From Sphingobacteriia bacterium (GTDB lineage: Bacteria; Bacteroidota; Bacteroidia; Chitinophagales; Chitinophagaceae): a DNA stretch of 64,000 nucleotides. This document shows, in pieces, positions 1 to 10,846 of this stretch. Position 1 is the first letter of the stretch. Each line of letters starts with the position of its first letter. The DNA is taken from the NCBI GenBank assembly GCA_947456855.1, contig CANGTR010000002.1, positions 1-64,000 of the forward strand, written 5' to 3'. The notes under the pieces were generated by a model. It was not told where the DNA came from and ran no database searches. It saw only the letters and a list, made by a program, of their open reading frames with translations. The position numbers were made by a program, and so were the translations under genes.

Positions 1-154
1 ACAAGATATGAGATATGAGATAAGAGATATGAGATACAAGATATGAGATATGAGATACAAGATATGAGATATGAGATACAAGATAAGAGATATGAGATAT
101 GAGATACAAGATATGAGATATGAGATACAAGATATGAGATATGAGATAAGAGAT
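1..154. repeat. Heptameric tandem repeat, 22 consecutive 7-bp units (ATGAGAT / ACAAGAT / AAGAGAT), truncated by window edge
   Basis: The sequence divides into 22 exact 7-mers sharing a constant AGAT core with a variable leading triplet (ATG, ACA, AAG); the order ACAAGAT-ATGAGAT-ATGAGAT gives a 21-bp higher-order period. Confidence 0.95.
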
Positions 155-186
155 ACTAGAAGAAGTATAACCTAATAACTCAATGA

Positions 187-211
187 TCTTTTATCTTTTA
201 TCTTTTATCTT
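187..211 (-). repeat. Short minus-strand array of AGATAAA heptamers (related AGAT-core repeat) overlapping the tsaD stop codon
   Basis: Plus strand reads atcttttatcttttatcttttatct; minus strand reads agataaaagataaaagataaaagat, 3.5 units of 7 bp. The first unit supplies the tsaD TAA (205-207). Confidence 0.8.
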
Positions 212-1233
212 TCAAACTCCGCTCTAGCGGATGGATTGATATCTAGTTGGGCAAAATCAGCTGCTAGGTATTTATAATGTGCGGTAATGGCAATCATGGC
301 AGCATTATCGGTGCAATATTCAAAAGCAGGAATAAATGTTTTCCATCCATGCTTCTCCCCCATTTCAGTAAGCCCATTTCTTAACCCTGAGTTAGCACTT
401 ACACCACCTGCAATGCACACTTGATTAACGCCAGTTTGCTGTACTGCTTTTTTTATTTTCTTTAATAAAATTTGTACAATGGTGTACTGCACTGATGCAC
501 ATAAATCGTTTTGATTGGCTTGAATAAATTCGGGGCTTTGTTTTTGTAAAAAATACAAAACCGAAGTTTTTAATCCACTGAAAGAAAAATTTAATTCAGG
601 AATTTGTGGCTCAGCAAATTTAAATTTCAATGGGTTGCCTAAGGCAGCGTATTTATCAATTAAAGGCCCGCCAGGATAAGGCAAGCCCAATAATTTAGCA
701 GTTTTATCAAAAGCCTCGCCTGCAGCATCATCAATGGTTTGGCCAATCACTTCTAAATCCAATGGAGATTTTGCCAAAACAATTTGTGTATGACCACCAC
801 TAACTGTTAAACACAAAAAAGGAAATGATGGACGATTTTCTGGAATTAAATTGGCCAATACATGCGCTTGCATATGATGCACTGCAATCAATGGTTTATT
901 CAATGATAAAGCCAAAGATTTTGCGAATTGTGCACCCACCAATAAACATCCAATTAAACCAGGAGCTTGCGTAAATGCGATGGCATCAATTTTTTCTAGA
1001 ATGGCAGGAGGCAGTTTTTCTGAACCAATATTAAATGCATCTTTAATGGCTTGATCAACTACGGGAACAATGTTTTGCATGTGCGCCCTGCTGGCCAATT
1101 CTGGCACTACACCACCGTATTTTTCATGCACTGCCTGACCTGCAATGATATTGCTCATTATTTTTCCATCCACAGAAATGGCAGCAGCTGTTTCGTCGCA
1201 GGAAGATTCTATTGCTAAAATTGTGATGGCCAT
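205..1233 (-). CDS. tsaD: tRNA N6-adenosine threonylcarbamoyltransferase TsaD
   Basis: MAITILAIESSCDETAAAI start, SGGHTQIVL, GEAFDKTAKLLGLPYPGG, CIAGGVSANSGLR; typical TsaD/Kae1 motifs. Confidence 0.97.
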   Translation of the reverse strand: MAITILAIESSCDETAAAISVDGKIMSNIIAGQAVHEKYGGVVPELASRAHMQNIVPVVDQAIKDAFNIGSEKLPPAILEKIDAIAFTQAPGLIGCLLVGAQFAKSLALSLNKPLIAVHHMQAHVLANLIPENRPSFPFLCLTVSGGHTQIVLAKSPLDLEVIGQTIDDAAGEAFDKTAKLLGLPYPGGPLIDKYAALGNPLKFKFAEPQIPELNFSFSGLKTSVLYFLQKQSPEFIQANQNDLCASVQYTIVQILLKKIKKAVQQTGVNQVCIAGGVSANSGLRNGLTEMGEKHGWKTFIPAFEYCTDNAAMIAITAHYKYLAADFAQLDINPSARAEFER

Positions 1234-1258
1234 TGAGCAAAAATAGTTGATTGAACGG

Positions 1259-2506
1259 CTATTTTGTTCTTATAGCTACAACTGGGTCCATTTTTGCAGC
1301 AATAGATGCAGGAATAATTCCAGCCAATATGCCCAAAACAATACAAATACTAAGCGCTAAACCAATAATATTAGGTGCTATAAAAATAGGGAAAGGCAAT
1401 GCAGCACTAAGCGCCACAGACAATAACCAAACCAATGCCAAGCCTACTAATCCTCCGATGATACATAGGAATGCACTCTCTAATAAAAATTCGGTTAATA
1501 TGGTACTGCGCTTGGCACCAATGGCTTTTTTCAATCCAATCTGGCTGGTTCTTTCTCTCACAGTTACAAACATAATATTGGCTACACCAAATGCCCCCAC
1601 TATTAAACTCAAACCTGCAATCGCCCATCCACCTGCACTTACCTGACCAAAGAAACCATTGATTTGTTCACTGAATTGAGCCACATCATTGCAAGAAAAA
1701 TTATCTTCTTGTGTGGGGCTTAATTTTCTCAATTGACGCATCACTCCAATCAATTCCTCGGCCAATGCGGCAGAAGCAATTTTTGGTTTACCCTGCACCA
1801 TGATATAAGGGTTGCTATTGTCTGGGTTAAATACACCTGCAAAATATCTATAAGGAACAATGATGCAATGATCATAATCAAACCCACCAACAAAACTTTG
1901 ACCCTGTTTTTTAATCACCCCAACTATATACAATCTTCTTCCTCCAAAAGCTACTTCTTTTCCAACGGCTCTATCTGCATTGCCAAATAAGTCTTCTGCC
2001 AAAATCGATCCAATAACTCCTACTGTTGATCCTCTTGAGAAATCCGATTCATTTAAATACCTACCAGCGCCAACTTCAATTGATTGAATACTGTTGAATT
2101 CATTAGACACCCCGTACATGGGTGTATTGTTAATTACATTATCGGTATAATTTAAATTGACCCTTGTGCTCGTAAAAAATGCTGCATAGGCTGCCAAATC
2201 ACATTTGGCTTTGATGATTTTCATTTCATCATATTTCATAGCCGGTCGTTTCACATATTTCCACCAAGGATAATCCTGACCGCCCCCATAATTCCATTTA
2301 TCAATGTAGATGGTATTGCTTCCTAAAGATTTTAAATCGGTTTGTACTTTTCGCTCTAAGCTATCTACTGTGGCCAACACACCAATAATGCAGAAAATAC
2401 CAATGGTAATGCCAAATAAAGAAAGAAAAGTGCGCAGTTTATTCACTTTCAATTCCTGCAAGGCCATTCGGAAACTATTCCATAAAATACTGAGCAATTT
2501 AACCAT
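1259..2506 (-). CDS. ABC transporter permease, MacB/FtsX family
   Basis: MALQELKVNKLRTFLSLFGITIGIF N-terminus, MacB periplasmic-type region, C-terminal TM triplet with VRERTSQIGLKKAIGAKR; start set at the internal ATG preceding MVKLLS. Confidence 0.9.
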   Translation of the reverse strand: MVKLLSILWNSFRMALQELKVNKLRTFLSLFGITIGIFCIIGVLATVDSLERKVQTDLKSLGSNTIYIDKWNYGGGQDYPWWKYVKRPAMKYDEMKIIKAKCDLAAYAAFFTSTRVNLNYTDNVINNTPMYGVSNEFNSIQSIEVGAGRYLNESDFSRGSTVGVIGSILAEDLFGNADRAVGKEVAFGGRRLYIVGVIKKQGQSFVGGFDYDHCIIVPYRYFAGVFNPDNSNPYIMVQGKPKIASAALAEELIGVMRQLRKLSPTQEDNFSCNDVAQFSEQINGFFGQVSAGGWAIAGLSLIVGAFGVANIMFVTVRERTSQIGLKKAIGAKRSTILTEFLLESAFLCIIGGLVGLALVWLLSVALSAALPFPIFIAPNIIGLALSICIVLGILAGIIPASIAAKMDPVVAIRTK

Positions 2507-2709
2507 ACTCAAATGTAGGATGAGTAAATGAACCTGCACATTTAATTTATGTAAGCGGTTAATACAGATGTTCAACACGAATCATAGGAGGATAGCAAGA
2601 AATTGAACAAGACAGAATAACTTGTTTAAACTCAGCACAAATTCTCTATTAAATGGTTAAAAATTATCGGAAATAGAAAGTTTTTACAAAATAGCATCTA
2701 TTCAAGTAC

Positions 2710-2717
2710 TATTTTTG
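2710..2717 (+). promoter_or_regulatory. Possible Bacteroidota -7 element (TATTTTTG, TANNTTTG class) upstream of sdhC
   Basis: Motif match located about 30 bp upstream of the sdhC ATG; no convincing -33 element identified. Confidence 0.35.
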
Positions 2718-2745
2718 CGCAGATTTAACTAAACAATCTTGCTTT

Positions 2746-3450
2746 ATGACCTGGAAACAAGTCTTTACATCATCGGTAGGAAAAAAGCTAGTAATGGGCT
2801 TAACCGGTATTTCCCTCGTTTTATTTTTAATTGTTCATGCAGGTATCAATGCATGCATTTTTGCCGATCTGGTTAATCCGGAAGAAAATGGTGAGATGTT
2901 TAATAAGGCTGCCCATTTTATGGGATCTACTGTATTAATCAGAATCATGGAAATTGGTTTATTTGCAGGCATAATACTACATATTGCGCAAGGTTATTTG
3001 TTAACATTGGAAAACCAGAAAAGACGATCCGTTGGCTATGCAGTTACCTATAAAGATGGCAGTAAATGGTACAGTAGAAGTATGGGATTATTGGGAACGC
3101 TGATTTTAATTTTCCTCATTTTGCATTTGTACCATTTTTGGGTTTCTGCCCGTTTTACTGGAAAAGGTTTGGAAGAAGAAATAACATACAACGGTGTGGT
3201 TATGCACAACATGTTTGGATTAATGAAAGCCACATTTACAGAGTGGTGGATTGTTGTAGTTTATGCTTTGGGTTGTATTTCATTGGCCTATCATTTGGCC
3301 CATGGATTTCAAAGTGCTTTTAAAACATTGGGAGTTCATAATAAAAGATACAATATCATGCTCATCAGCATTGGTTATGGTTATTCTATTATTATAGCAG
3401 CCCTATTCATTTTAATGCCTGTAAGTTTTATTATGGGTTGGATCGGTTAA
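2746..3450 (+). CDS. sdhC: Succinate dehydrogenase cytochrome b subunit
   Basis: MTWKQVFTSSVGKKLVMGLTGISLVLFLIVHAGIN, five TM helices, directly upstream of sdhA and sdhB. Confidence 0.93.
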   Translation: MTWKQVFTSSVGKKLVMGLTGISLVLFLIVHAGINACIFADLVNPEENGEMFNKAAHFMGSTVLIRIMEIGLFAGIILHIAQGYLLTLENQKRRSVGYAVTYKDGSKWYSRSMGLLGTLILIFLILHLYHFWVSARFTGKGLEEEITYNGVVMHNMFGLMKATFTEWWIVVVYALGCISLAYHLAHGFQSAFKTLGVHNKRYNIMLISIGYGYSIIIAALFILMPVSFIMGWIG

Positions 3451-3490
3451 TTATTCAAGTATATTCTAATCATCATAAATCATCGGATCT

Positions 3491-5464
3491 ATGTTAGATG
3501 CTAAAATTCCTTCAGGCCCATTAGACAATAAATGGACCGACTATAAGGGACACTGCAAATTGGTTAACCCAGCAAATAAAAGAAAGCTGGAAGTAATTGT
3601 AGTGGGAACTGGTTTGGCTGGCGCCTCTGCAGCCGCTTCATTGGGAGAACTCGGTTATAAAGTAAAAGCTTTTTGCTTTCAAGATTCTCCTCGAAGAGCG
3701 CATTCCATTGCAGCCCAAGGCGGAATCAACGCAGCAAAGAATTACCAGAATGATGGTGATAGTGTTTTTCGTTTATTTTATGATACCATTAAAGGTGGAG
3801 ACTATCGTGCACGCGAAGCCAATGTACACCGCTTAGCAGAAGTGAGTGGCAATATCATTGATCAGTGTGTTGCACAGGGAGTTCCATTTGCAAGAGAATA
3901 CGGAGGATTATTGAGTAACCGCTCATTCGGTGGCACACAAGTACAAAGAACATTTTATGCTGCCGGTCAAACTGGTCAGCAATTATTGATAGGTGCATAC
4001 CAAGCTTTAGAGCGTCAGGTGGCATTGGGCAATGTTACCATGTATACCAGACATGAAATGTTGGAAGTAGTAAAGATAGATGGCAAAGCACGTGGAATTA
4101 TTGCGCGTGATTTGGTAAAAGGTAATTTAGAAAGACATTTCGGACATGCAGTATTATTGTGTACTGGTGGTTACGGAAACGTATTTTATTTATCTACCAA
4201 CGCAATGGGCAGCAATGTAACTGCAGCTTGGAAAGCGCATAAGCAAGGAGCAACATTTGCCAATCCATGTTTCACACAGATCCATCCAACTTGTATTCCA
4301 GTGAGTGGAGATCATCAAAGTAAATTAACCTTGATGTCTGAGTCGTTGAGAAATGATGGAAGAATTTGGGTGCCGGCTAAATTAAATGAAACCAGAAAAG
4401 CAGTTGACATTCCAGAAGAAGAAAGAGATTATTTTCTAGAGAGAAGATATCCAGCCTTTGGCAACCTCGTTCCACGAGATGTTGCTTCGAGAGCTGCAAA
4501 AGAAAGATGCGATGCCGGGCATGGTGTTGGTACAAGTAAGCAAGCAGTGTACTTGGATTATGCTGATGCGATTGTTCGATATGGTAAAATCGAAGCCGGT
4601 AAAGCAGGAAGAGTCGATGTGCCGATGGAAGAAATCATTACGATGGGTAAACAAGTGGTGAAAGAGAAATACGGTAATCTTTTTGATATGTACAATAAGA
4701 TCACTGGTGAAAATCCATACGAAGTACCAATGCGCATCTACCCTGCTGTACACTATACAATGGGGGGATTATGGGTAGATTACGAATTACAAACCACCGT
4801 TCCAGGATTGTACGCACTGGGCGAGGCTAATTTTAGTGATCATGGTGCTAATCGTTTAGGTGCTTCTGCACTCATGCAAGGATTAGCAGATGGTTATTTT
4901 GTGATTCCTTACACTTTGGGCAATTCATTGGCTGATGAAATTTATAGCAAAGCTGTTGAAACATCACATCCTGCATTTGAAGCTGCTGAAAAAGCAGTAT
5001 CAGATCGCATCAATTTATTGATGAATATTAAAGGAAAACAAACAGTAGAAAGTTTCCATAAGCGTTTGGGGAAAATCATTTGGGATAAATGCGGTATGGC
5101 AAGAACCAAAGAAGGATTGGAAGAAGCCATCAGAGATGTGCAGGCTTTGAAAAAAGAATTCTGGTCGGATGTAAGAATTCCAGGATCCATCAATGAAATG
5201 AACCCTGAATTAGACAAAGCCAATCGTGTAGCAGATTTCATTGAACTAGGAGAACTCATGTGCGTAGATGCTTTGAATAGAAATGAAAGTTGCGGTGGAC
5301 ATTTTAGAGAAGAATTTCAAACACCAGAAGGAGAAGCTTTGCGAGATGATGCCAATTATATGTATGTAGCTGCATGGGAATACAAAGCAGAACATGAATG
5401 GAACTTACACAAAGAACCATTGGTATATGATGTAGTAAAACCATCACAACGTTCATACAAATAA
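3491..5464 (+). CDS. sdhA: Succinate dehydrogenase/fumarate reductase flavoprotein subunit
   Basis: [23 protein letters not shown] site, [58 protein letters not shown]. Confidence 0.97.
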   Translation: MLDAKIPSGPLDNKWTDYKGHCKLVNPANKRKLEVIVVGTGLAGASAAASLGELGYKVKAFCFQDSPRRAHSIAAQGGINAAKNYQNDGDSVFRLFYDTIKGGDYRAREANVHRLAEVSGNIIDQCVAQGVPFAREYGGLLSNRSFGGTQVQRTFYAAGQTGQQLLIGAYQALERQVALGNVTMYTRHEMLEVVKIDGKARGIIARDLVKGNLERHFGHAVLLCTGGYGNVFYLSTNAMGSNVTAAWKAHKQGATFANPCFTQIHPTCIPVSGDHQSKLTLMSESLRNDGRIWVPAKLNETRKAVDIPEEERDYFLERRYPAFGNLVPRDVASRAAKERCDAGHGVGTSKQAVYLDYADAIVRYGKIEAGKAGRVDVPMEEIITMGKQVVKEKYGNLFDMYNKITGENPYEVPMRIYPAVHYTMGGLWVDYELQTTVPGLYALGEANFSDHGANRLGASALMQGLADGYFVIPYTLGNSLADEIYSKAVETSHPAFEAAEKAVSDRINLLMNIKGKQTVESFHKRLGKIIWDKCGMARTKEGLEEAIRDVQALKKEFWSDVRIPGSINEMNPELDKANRVADFIELGELMCVDALNRNESCGGHFREEFQTPEGEALRDDANYMYVAAWEYKAEHEWNLHKEPLVYDVVKPSQRSYK

Positions 5465-5499
5465 ATCAACAGCAAATTCTAACTGACAAATTTTAAATA

Positions 5500-6264
5500 A
5501 TGGAACACACTCATTTGAATCTTACCGTTAAAGTTTGGAGACAAAAAAATAATCAATCTAAGGGGCAATTTGAATCATATCCAGTGAAAAATATTTCAAC
5601 AGAAATGTCTTTCTTAGAAATGATCGATGTATTGAATGAAGAATTGATCGTAGATGGTAAAGAGCCTATTGCATTTGACCATGATTGTAGGGAAGGGATT
5701 TGCGGAATGTGTTCTATGTATATCAATGGCAAACCACATGGACCTTGGCAGGCAAACACTACTTGTCAATTACATATGCGTGCTTTTAAAGATGGTGATA
5801 CTGTTGTGGTAGAACCATGGAGAGCCGCTGCTTTTCCGGTAATTAAAGATTTAATGGTAGATCGTTCTGCATTCGACAGAATTGTACAAGCCGGTGGATA
5901 CGTGAGTGTAAATACAGGAAATGCGGTTGATGGTAATTCATTACCAATCAATAAAGACAAAGCCGATGCTTCCTTTGCAGCCGCTATGTGTATTGGTTGT
6001 GGAGCTTGTGTAGCAGCTTGTAAAAACAGTTCAGCTATGTTGTTCTTGAGTGCAAAAGTTTCACATTTGGCTTTATTACCACAGGGAGAACCAGAGCGTC
6101 ACTCTCGCGTACTCAATATGGTAGCACAAATGGATAAAGAAGGATTTGGAGCTTGTACCAATACAGGTGCTTGTGAAGCAACCTGCCCTAAAGAAATTTC
6201 TATCAGCAATATTGCCCGATTGAATCAGGAATATTTAACTGCCAGTTTAGTTGCCGATAAATAA
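5500..6264 (+). CDS. sdhB: Succinate dehydrogenase/fumarate reductase iron-sulfur subunit
   Basis: [15 protein letters not shown] 2Fe-2S motif, [13 protein letters not shown] and [15 protein letters not shown] clusters. Confidence 0.97.
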   Translation: MEHTHLNLTVKVWRQKNNQSKGQFESYPVKNISTEMSFLEMIDVLNEELIVDGKEPIAFDHDCREGICGMCSMYINGKPHGPWQANTTCQLHMRAFKDGDTVVVEPWRAAAFPVIKDLMVDRSAFDRIVQAGGYVSVNTGNAVDGNSLPINKDKADASFAAAMCIGCGACVAACKNSSAMLFLSAKVSHLALLPQGEPERHSRVLNMVAQMDKEGFGACTNTGACEATCPKEISISNIARLNQEYLTASLVADK

Positions 6265-6284
6265 ATTGGATTGCCTTATTAAAT

Positions 6285-6318
6285 AAAAACCTTGAAGCAA
6301 ATGTTTCAGGGTTTTTTT
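6285..6318 (+). terminator. Rho-independent terminator after sdhCAB
   Basis: aaaaaccttgaagcaaatgtttcagggttttttt: hairpin followed by a T run. Confidence 0.8.
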
Positions 6319-6358
6319 TATTTTAATTTTATATACCTTACCCATTAAATCAAACAAA

Positions 6359-8506
6359 ATGCGCAAACTTTCAATACTTCTACTTGTAATGACTAGCTTA
6401 ATCGCATGCAATAACGCTAACAATATGAAAAAAGAAGCCTACCAGTGGCCAGATTTACAATCACCCATCGCAACTATCAAACCGCATACAAGAACCATTC
6501 ATGGCGATACCGTAATAGACAACTATTATTGGATGATCGACTTTTTTAAGAAGGGTCCAGATAGTACCAAAGTGATAGACTACCTCACACAGGAAAATAC
6601 CTACACCGATTCTATGCTCAGTGGTACAAAAGAATTGCAAACCAAGCTATTCAATGAAATGAAAGCAAGAATCAAAGAAAAAGATGAGAGCGTACCTGTA
6701 TTGAACAATGGGTATTATTATTATTCAAGAACAGATGAAGGAAAACAGTATTATAAATATTGTAGAAAAAAAGGAAATCTCACTGCACCCGAAGAGATTT
6801 TATTGGATGTAGATGAGATGGCGAAGGGGAAATCGTATTATAGTGTTTCCGGATTTGCCATCAGCGAAAACAACCAGCTATTGGCTTATGGTGTGGATGA
6901 AGTATCTAGGAGACAATACACCATCCATATCAAAAATTTAGTTACAGGGGAAGTATATCAAGATGCCATTGCAGGAACAGGCGGAGATCCAACATGGGCC
7001 AACGACAACAAGACTATTTTCTACACCGCTAATAACCCAGTATCTTTATTGTCTGAAAAAATAAAAAAACATACCATTGGCGCAACAGCCGATGTTACGG
7101 TGTACGAAGAAACCGATAAGAGCAATTATATTGGTGTAGGCAAAACCAAAAATTCGAAATTCATTTTCATTGTTTCTCAAGCAACGCTTTCTGCTGAATG
7201 GAGAATGATTGACGCCAATACACCCAATGCATCATTCAAAGTATTTCAACCAAGAATCAACAATGTTTTGTACGATGTAATTGCGTTGGAAGATAAATTT
7301 TTAATTCGTACCAATTTAGATGCACTCAATTTCAGGTTAATGGAATGCCCACTCAACAATACTGCATTGAGCAATTGGAAAGAACTGATTCCACACAGAA
7401 AAGATGTGTTAATTCAAGGTGTAGAAGAATTCGATCAGTTTATTGTAGTGAATGAAAGAAAGGACGGTTTGGTAAAATTAAGGGTGCGTAATTTAAAAAA
7501 TTCAGAAGAACATTATATTGATTTTGGAGAAGCCGCTTATACCGCGTCTTTTAATGCTAATCCGGAATACAATAGCAGCACACTCAGGTACAGTTATACT
7601 TCACTTACTACACCTGCATCTGTGTATGACTATAATTTAGTGAGCAAAGATAAAAAGCTGATGAAGCAGCAAGAAGTATTGGGCGGATATGATGTAAAGC
7701 AATACGTTACAGAAAGATTGAATGCAACAGCAGCAGATGGCACAAAAATTCCTATTTCCATTGTTTATAAAAAAGGGTTTGAAAAAAATGGAACAGCTCC
7801 CCTACTCTTATATGCTTATGGATCATATGGAATTAGTATGGATGCCAGTTTTAGTAGTACCAGATTAAGTTTACTCAACAGGGGATTTGCGTTTGCCATT
7901 GCACATATCAGGGGTGGAGAAGATTTAGGCCGTCAATGGTATGAAGATGGGAAACTGATGAAAAAGAAAAACAGTTTTACCGACTTTATAGACTGTGGAA
8001 AATATTTAGTTAGCCAGGGTTATACATCGTCGGAACACCTGTATGCACAAGGTGGAAGTGCGGGCGGATTACTCATGGGTGCTGTAGTAAATATGGCTCC
8101 TACTTTATGGCATGGTGCTATTGCACAAGTTCCATTTGTAGATGTAATCAATACCATGCTCGATGAAAGTATTCCGCTAACTACCAATGAATACGATGAG
8201 TGGGGCAACCCCAATAATAAAGAAGCTTATTTGTACATGAAGAGTTATTCTCCTTATGAAAATGTTGAAGCCAAAGCTTATCCAAATCTATTGGTAACAA
8301 CCGGATTACACGATAGTCAGGTACAATATTTTGAACCTGCCAAATGGGTAGCACGTTTAAGGTCCACTAAAAAAGACAAGAACATCTTATTGTTGCATAC
8401 CAATATGGAATTCGGGCATGGTGGAGCTTCAGGCAGGTTTGATTATTTAAAAGACATTGCATTGAATTATGCGTTTCTATTTGCATTGGAAGGAATAAAT
8501 CAATAA
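6359..8506 (+). CDS. S9 family prolyl oligopeptidase / oligopeptidase B-like lipoprotein
   Basis: Lipobox-like MRKLSILLLVMTSLIAC; DNYYWM; GGSAGGLLMGAVVNMAP serine nucleophile motif; C-terminal HTNMEFGHGGASGRFD. Confidence 0.93.
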   Translation: MRKLSILLLVMTSLIACNNANNMKKEAYQWPDLQSPIATIKPHTRTIHGDTVIDNYYWMIDFFKKGPDSTKVIDYLTQENTYTDSMLSGTKELQTKLFNEMKARIKEKDESVPVLNNGYYYYSRTDEGKQYYKYCRKKGNLTAPEEILLDVDEMAKGKSYYSVSGFAISENNQLLAYGVDEVSRRQYTIHIKNLVTGEVYQDAIAGTGGDPTWANDNKTIFYTANNPVSLLSEKIKKHTIGATADVTVYEETDKSNYIGVGKTKNSKFIFIVSQATLSAEWRMIDANTPNASFKVFQPRINNVLYDVIALEDKFLIRTNLDALNFRLMECPLNNTALSNWKELIPHRKDVLIQGVEEFDQFIVVNERKDGLVKLRVRNLKNSEEHYIDFGEAAYTASFNANPEYNSSTLRYSYTSLTTPASVYDYNLVSKDKKLMKQQEVLGGYDVKQYVTERLNATAADGTKIPISIVYKKGFEKNGTAPLLLYAYGSYGISMDASFSSTRLSLLNRGFAFAIAHIRGGEDLGRQWYEDGKLMKKKNSFTDFIDCGKYLVSQGYTSSEHLYAQGGSAGGLLMGAVVNMAPTLWHGAIAQVPFVDVINTMLDESIPLTTNEYDEWGNPNNKEAYLYMKSYSPYENVEAKAYPNLLVTTGLHDSQVQYFEPAKWVARLRSTKKDKNILLLHTNMEFGHGGASGRFDYLKDIALNYAFLFALEGINQ

Positions 8507-8509
8507 TGA

Positions 8510-9232
8510 ATGCCGAATCATTATTTCGATTTTAAGCAGTTTAGGGTAAATCAGGAACACTGTGCCATGAAAGTATGCACAGATGCTTGTTTATTTGGTG
8601 CATGGGCAGCCAAAACAGTCAATGATTGTGAAATTGCCCCTAAAAGCATTTTAGATATTGGTGCAGGCACGGGACTATTGAGTTTAATGCTTGCACAAAC
8701 TTGTTCAGCACAAATTGATGCGGTAGAAATAGAAGCTGCCGCTGCAACAGAAGCGGCAGCCAATTGCAAGGCATCGCCATGGAAAGATCAAATAAACGTG
8801 ATCCATCATCAGGTACAAGCTTTAGCAAACAATCAAAAATTGTATGATTTAATTATCAGCAATCCTCCATTCTATGAACAAGATTTAAAAAGCCCTGATA
8901 CCAATAAAAATCTGGCATTGCATAGCCAAGCACTTACATTAAAAGAACTATTGGTATCGGCCAATCAATTACTTGCCGAAAAAGGATATTTTGCCGTATT
9001 ACTGCCATTTGAAAGAAAAGCCATTTTTGTGGCATTGGCCGAAAAAGAAGGATTGTATGTACAGAAATCCACCGATGTTCAACAAACAGAAAAACATGCT
9101 TATTTCAGAACAATGTTATTGCTTAGCAGAACTGAAACAGCAGTAAAAACGGATTCGATGATCATTAAAATCAACAATGCCTATAGCGCTGAATTTCGGG
9201 CATTACTAACCCCCTTTTACTTACCATTCTAA
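8510..9232 (+). CDS. trmN6: tRNA1(Val) (adenine(37)-N6)-methyltransferase, TrmN6 family
   Basis: KVCTDACLFGAWA, DIGAGTGLLSLMLAQ SAM motif, LIISNPPFYEQDL (NPPF) motif. Confidence 0.9.
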   Translation: MPNHYFDFKQFRVNQEHCAMKVCTDACLFGAWAAKTVNDCEIAPKSILDIGAGTGLLSLMLAQTCSAQIDAVEIEAAAATEAAANCKASPWKDQINVIHHQVQALANNQKLYDLIISNPPFYEQDLKSPDTNKNLALHSQALTLKELLVSANQLLAEKGYFAVLLPFERKAIFVALAEKEGLYVQKSTDVQQTEKHAYFRTMLLLSRTETAVKTDSMIIKINNAYSAEFRALLTPFYLPF

Positions 9233-9249
9233 TTGATTAACTTAGCGGC

Positions 9250-9648
9250 ATGAAGGCAAAGTATATTGTATTGTTAGGATTCATTTTTGTTGCATGCAAC
9301 AGCAAGCAGCCATCTTTATTGCCAGCAGAAAACGGTTTGGATGCAGGGAGAGAATTTATTGATGGTTGTTTAAAGGGCGATTTTATCAAAGCCCATTTTT
9401 ATGTATTACCCGATGCTACCAACGAGCAATTATTAAAAACAACCGAAGCCAGTTATAGAGAAAAAGACAAAGAAGGCAGGCAGGAATTAAGAACTGCCTC
9501 TATCAATATTCAATCAGTTCAAGAACCCAACGATTCAACAGTAGCATTAAACTATAGCCTTAGCTCAGATACTGCAAGCAAATATTTGCACATCATTAAA
9601 AGGGATGCAAAGTGGCTAGTAGATTATAAAAAAACCTTTAACCAATAA
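9250..9648 (+). CDS. Small lipoprotein of unknown function (DUF4878-like fold possible)
   Basis: MKAKYIVLLGFIFVACNSKQ lipobox; NTF2/DUF4878-like size and pattern. Confidence 0.7.
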   Translation: MKAKYIVLLGFIFVACNSKQPSLLPAENGLDAGREFIDGCLKGDFIKAHFYVLPDATNEQLLKTTEASYREKDKEGRQELRTASINIQSVQEPNDSTVALNYSLSSDTASKYLHIIKRDAKWLVDYKKTFNQ

Positions 9649-9652
9649 TGGC

Positions 9653-10009
9653 ATGAAACAAATTGCATTGGTGGGTATAGGTGGAATGATTGGCTCAGTG
9701 CTTAGGTATCTTGCTGCCATTGGGTTTAGACCAACTCAATTTCCATATGCAACTTTGCTCGTGAATATAATTGGTTCGATATTGATCGGAATGATCATGG
9801 GATGGTCAGCAAAACAAGTGAATGCAGATTATTGGAGATTATTTTTAGCTACAGGTATTTGCGGCGGATTTACTACTTTTTCTGCTTTTGCCTGGGAGAA
9901 TTTGCAATTACTGCAACAACAGCGATATACACAATTTTGTGTTTATGCTGGCGGCACCTTAATTTTAAGTCTTATTGCTGTAGCAATTGGCTATTGGCTT
10001 ACCAAATAA
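9653..10009 (+). CDS. crcB: Fluoride efflux channel CrcB (Fluc)
   Basis: [41 protein letters not shown]. Confidence 0.95.
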   Translation: MKQIALVGIGGMIGSVLRYLAAIGFRPTQFPYATLLVNIIGSILIGMIMGWSAKQVNADYWRLFLATGICGGFTTFSAFAWENLQLLQQQRYTQFCVYAGGTLILSLIAVAIGYWLTK

Positions 10010-10019
10010 AATCACTCAA

Positions 10020-10568
10020 ATGGAACCACAAACAGTTGTTCATCCTTGGCATGGCGTAACTTATGGAGATCAGGCACCAAGAGTAGTTAATGCTATAATT
10101 GAAATTCCGCAAGGTTCTCGTTGTAAATACGAAATTGATAAACCTACCGGCCTTTTAAAATTAGACCGAGTCATTTTCTCCTCCTTCTACTACCCTATTA
10201 ATTATGGTTTTATACCTCGCACATATGGTGGCGATAAAGATCCTTTGGATATACTCGTAATTACTTCATTACCGGTACAACCACTTACCATAATGGATGC
10301 CAAAGTAATTGGTGTAATGCAAATGGTAGACCAGGGAGACCCAGATGATAAAATCATTGCAGTAGCTGCTAAAGATCCGGGGGTGAACCATTACAATAAT
10401 ATTGAAGAATTACCCAAACATTTTTTTGATGAACTAAGACATTTTTTTGAAGAATATAAAAAACTAGAAAATAAAACAGTGGTAGTAGAAGACTTTGGCG
10501 ATAAAGCAAAAGCCTTGGCTATTATTGAAGAAGCAATTGAATTTTATAAAACGAACTTTGTAAAATAA
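10020..10568 (+). CDS. ppa: Inorganic pyrophosphatase (family I)
   Basis: [43 protein letters not shown]; start chosen at [12 protein letters not shown]. Confidence 0.93.
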   Translation: MEPQTVVHPWHGVTYGDQAPRVVNAIIEIPQGSRCKYEIDKPTGLLKLDRVIFSSFYYPINYGFIPRTYGGDKDPLDILVITSLPVQPLTIMDAKVIGVMQMVDQGDPDDKIIAVAAKDPGVNHYNNIEELPKHFFDELRHFFEEYKKLENKTVVVEDFGDKAKALAIIEEAIEFYKTNFVK

Positions 10569-10687
10569 TGCCATTATTTTGCTGCTCATTTCCGGTAAAA
10601 TCTGCTGAATTCACAAAAATTCAACAAACCAGGGCCCAATCAATGGTAGATTGATGAAGCCACCTTATATTTGCAAAAAATAAATTC

Positions 10688-10840
10688 ATGGAAGCGAAAC
10701 AATCATCAGGTAAATATTGGGCATTGTGCTTTTTCTGGTTAGCAATAATGATTACTTTAATGTTTGTTTATCGCGAATTTTTCTGGTTGGCATTGCCTGG
10801 TACAGTTACCTATTTTGCCAAAGCCATGGACATCATGTAA
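10688..10840 (+). CDS. 50-aa single-pass membrane microprotein, unknown function
   Basis: ATG...TAA frame MEAKQSSGKYWALCFFWLAIMITLMFVYREFFWLALPGTVTYFAKAMDIM; below the size cut-off of the ORF track in this frame; two hydrophobic stretches. Confidence 0.55.
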   Translation: MEAKQSSGKYWALCFFWLAIMITLMFVYREFFWLALPGTVTYFAKAMDIM

Positions 10841-10846
10841 TTCGGC

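Noticed and set aside
1-154. CRISPR array
   Set aside because: Units are 7 bp with no unique spacers; it is a simple heptamer tandem repeat.
1251-1646. 131-aa plus-strand ORF
   Set aside because: Lies entirely antisense to the MacB-like permease gene, which has clear family motifs.
9610-9652. Fluoride riboswitch before crcB
   Set aside because: Only a 4-bp gap separates the preceding gene from crcB; no aptamer room.
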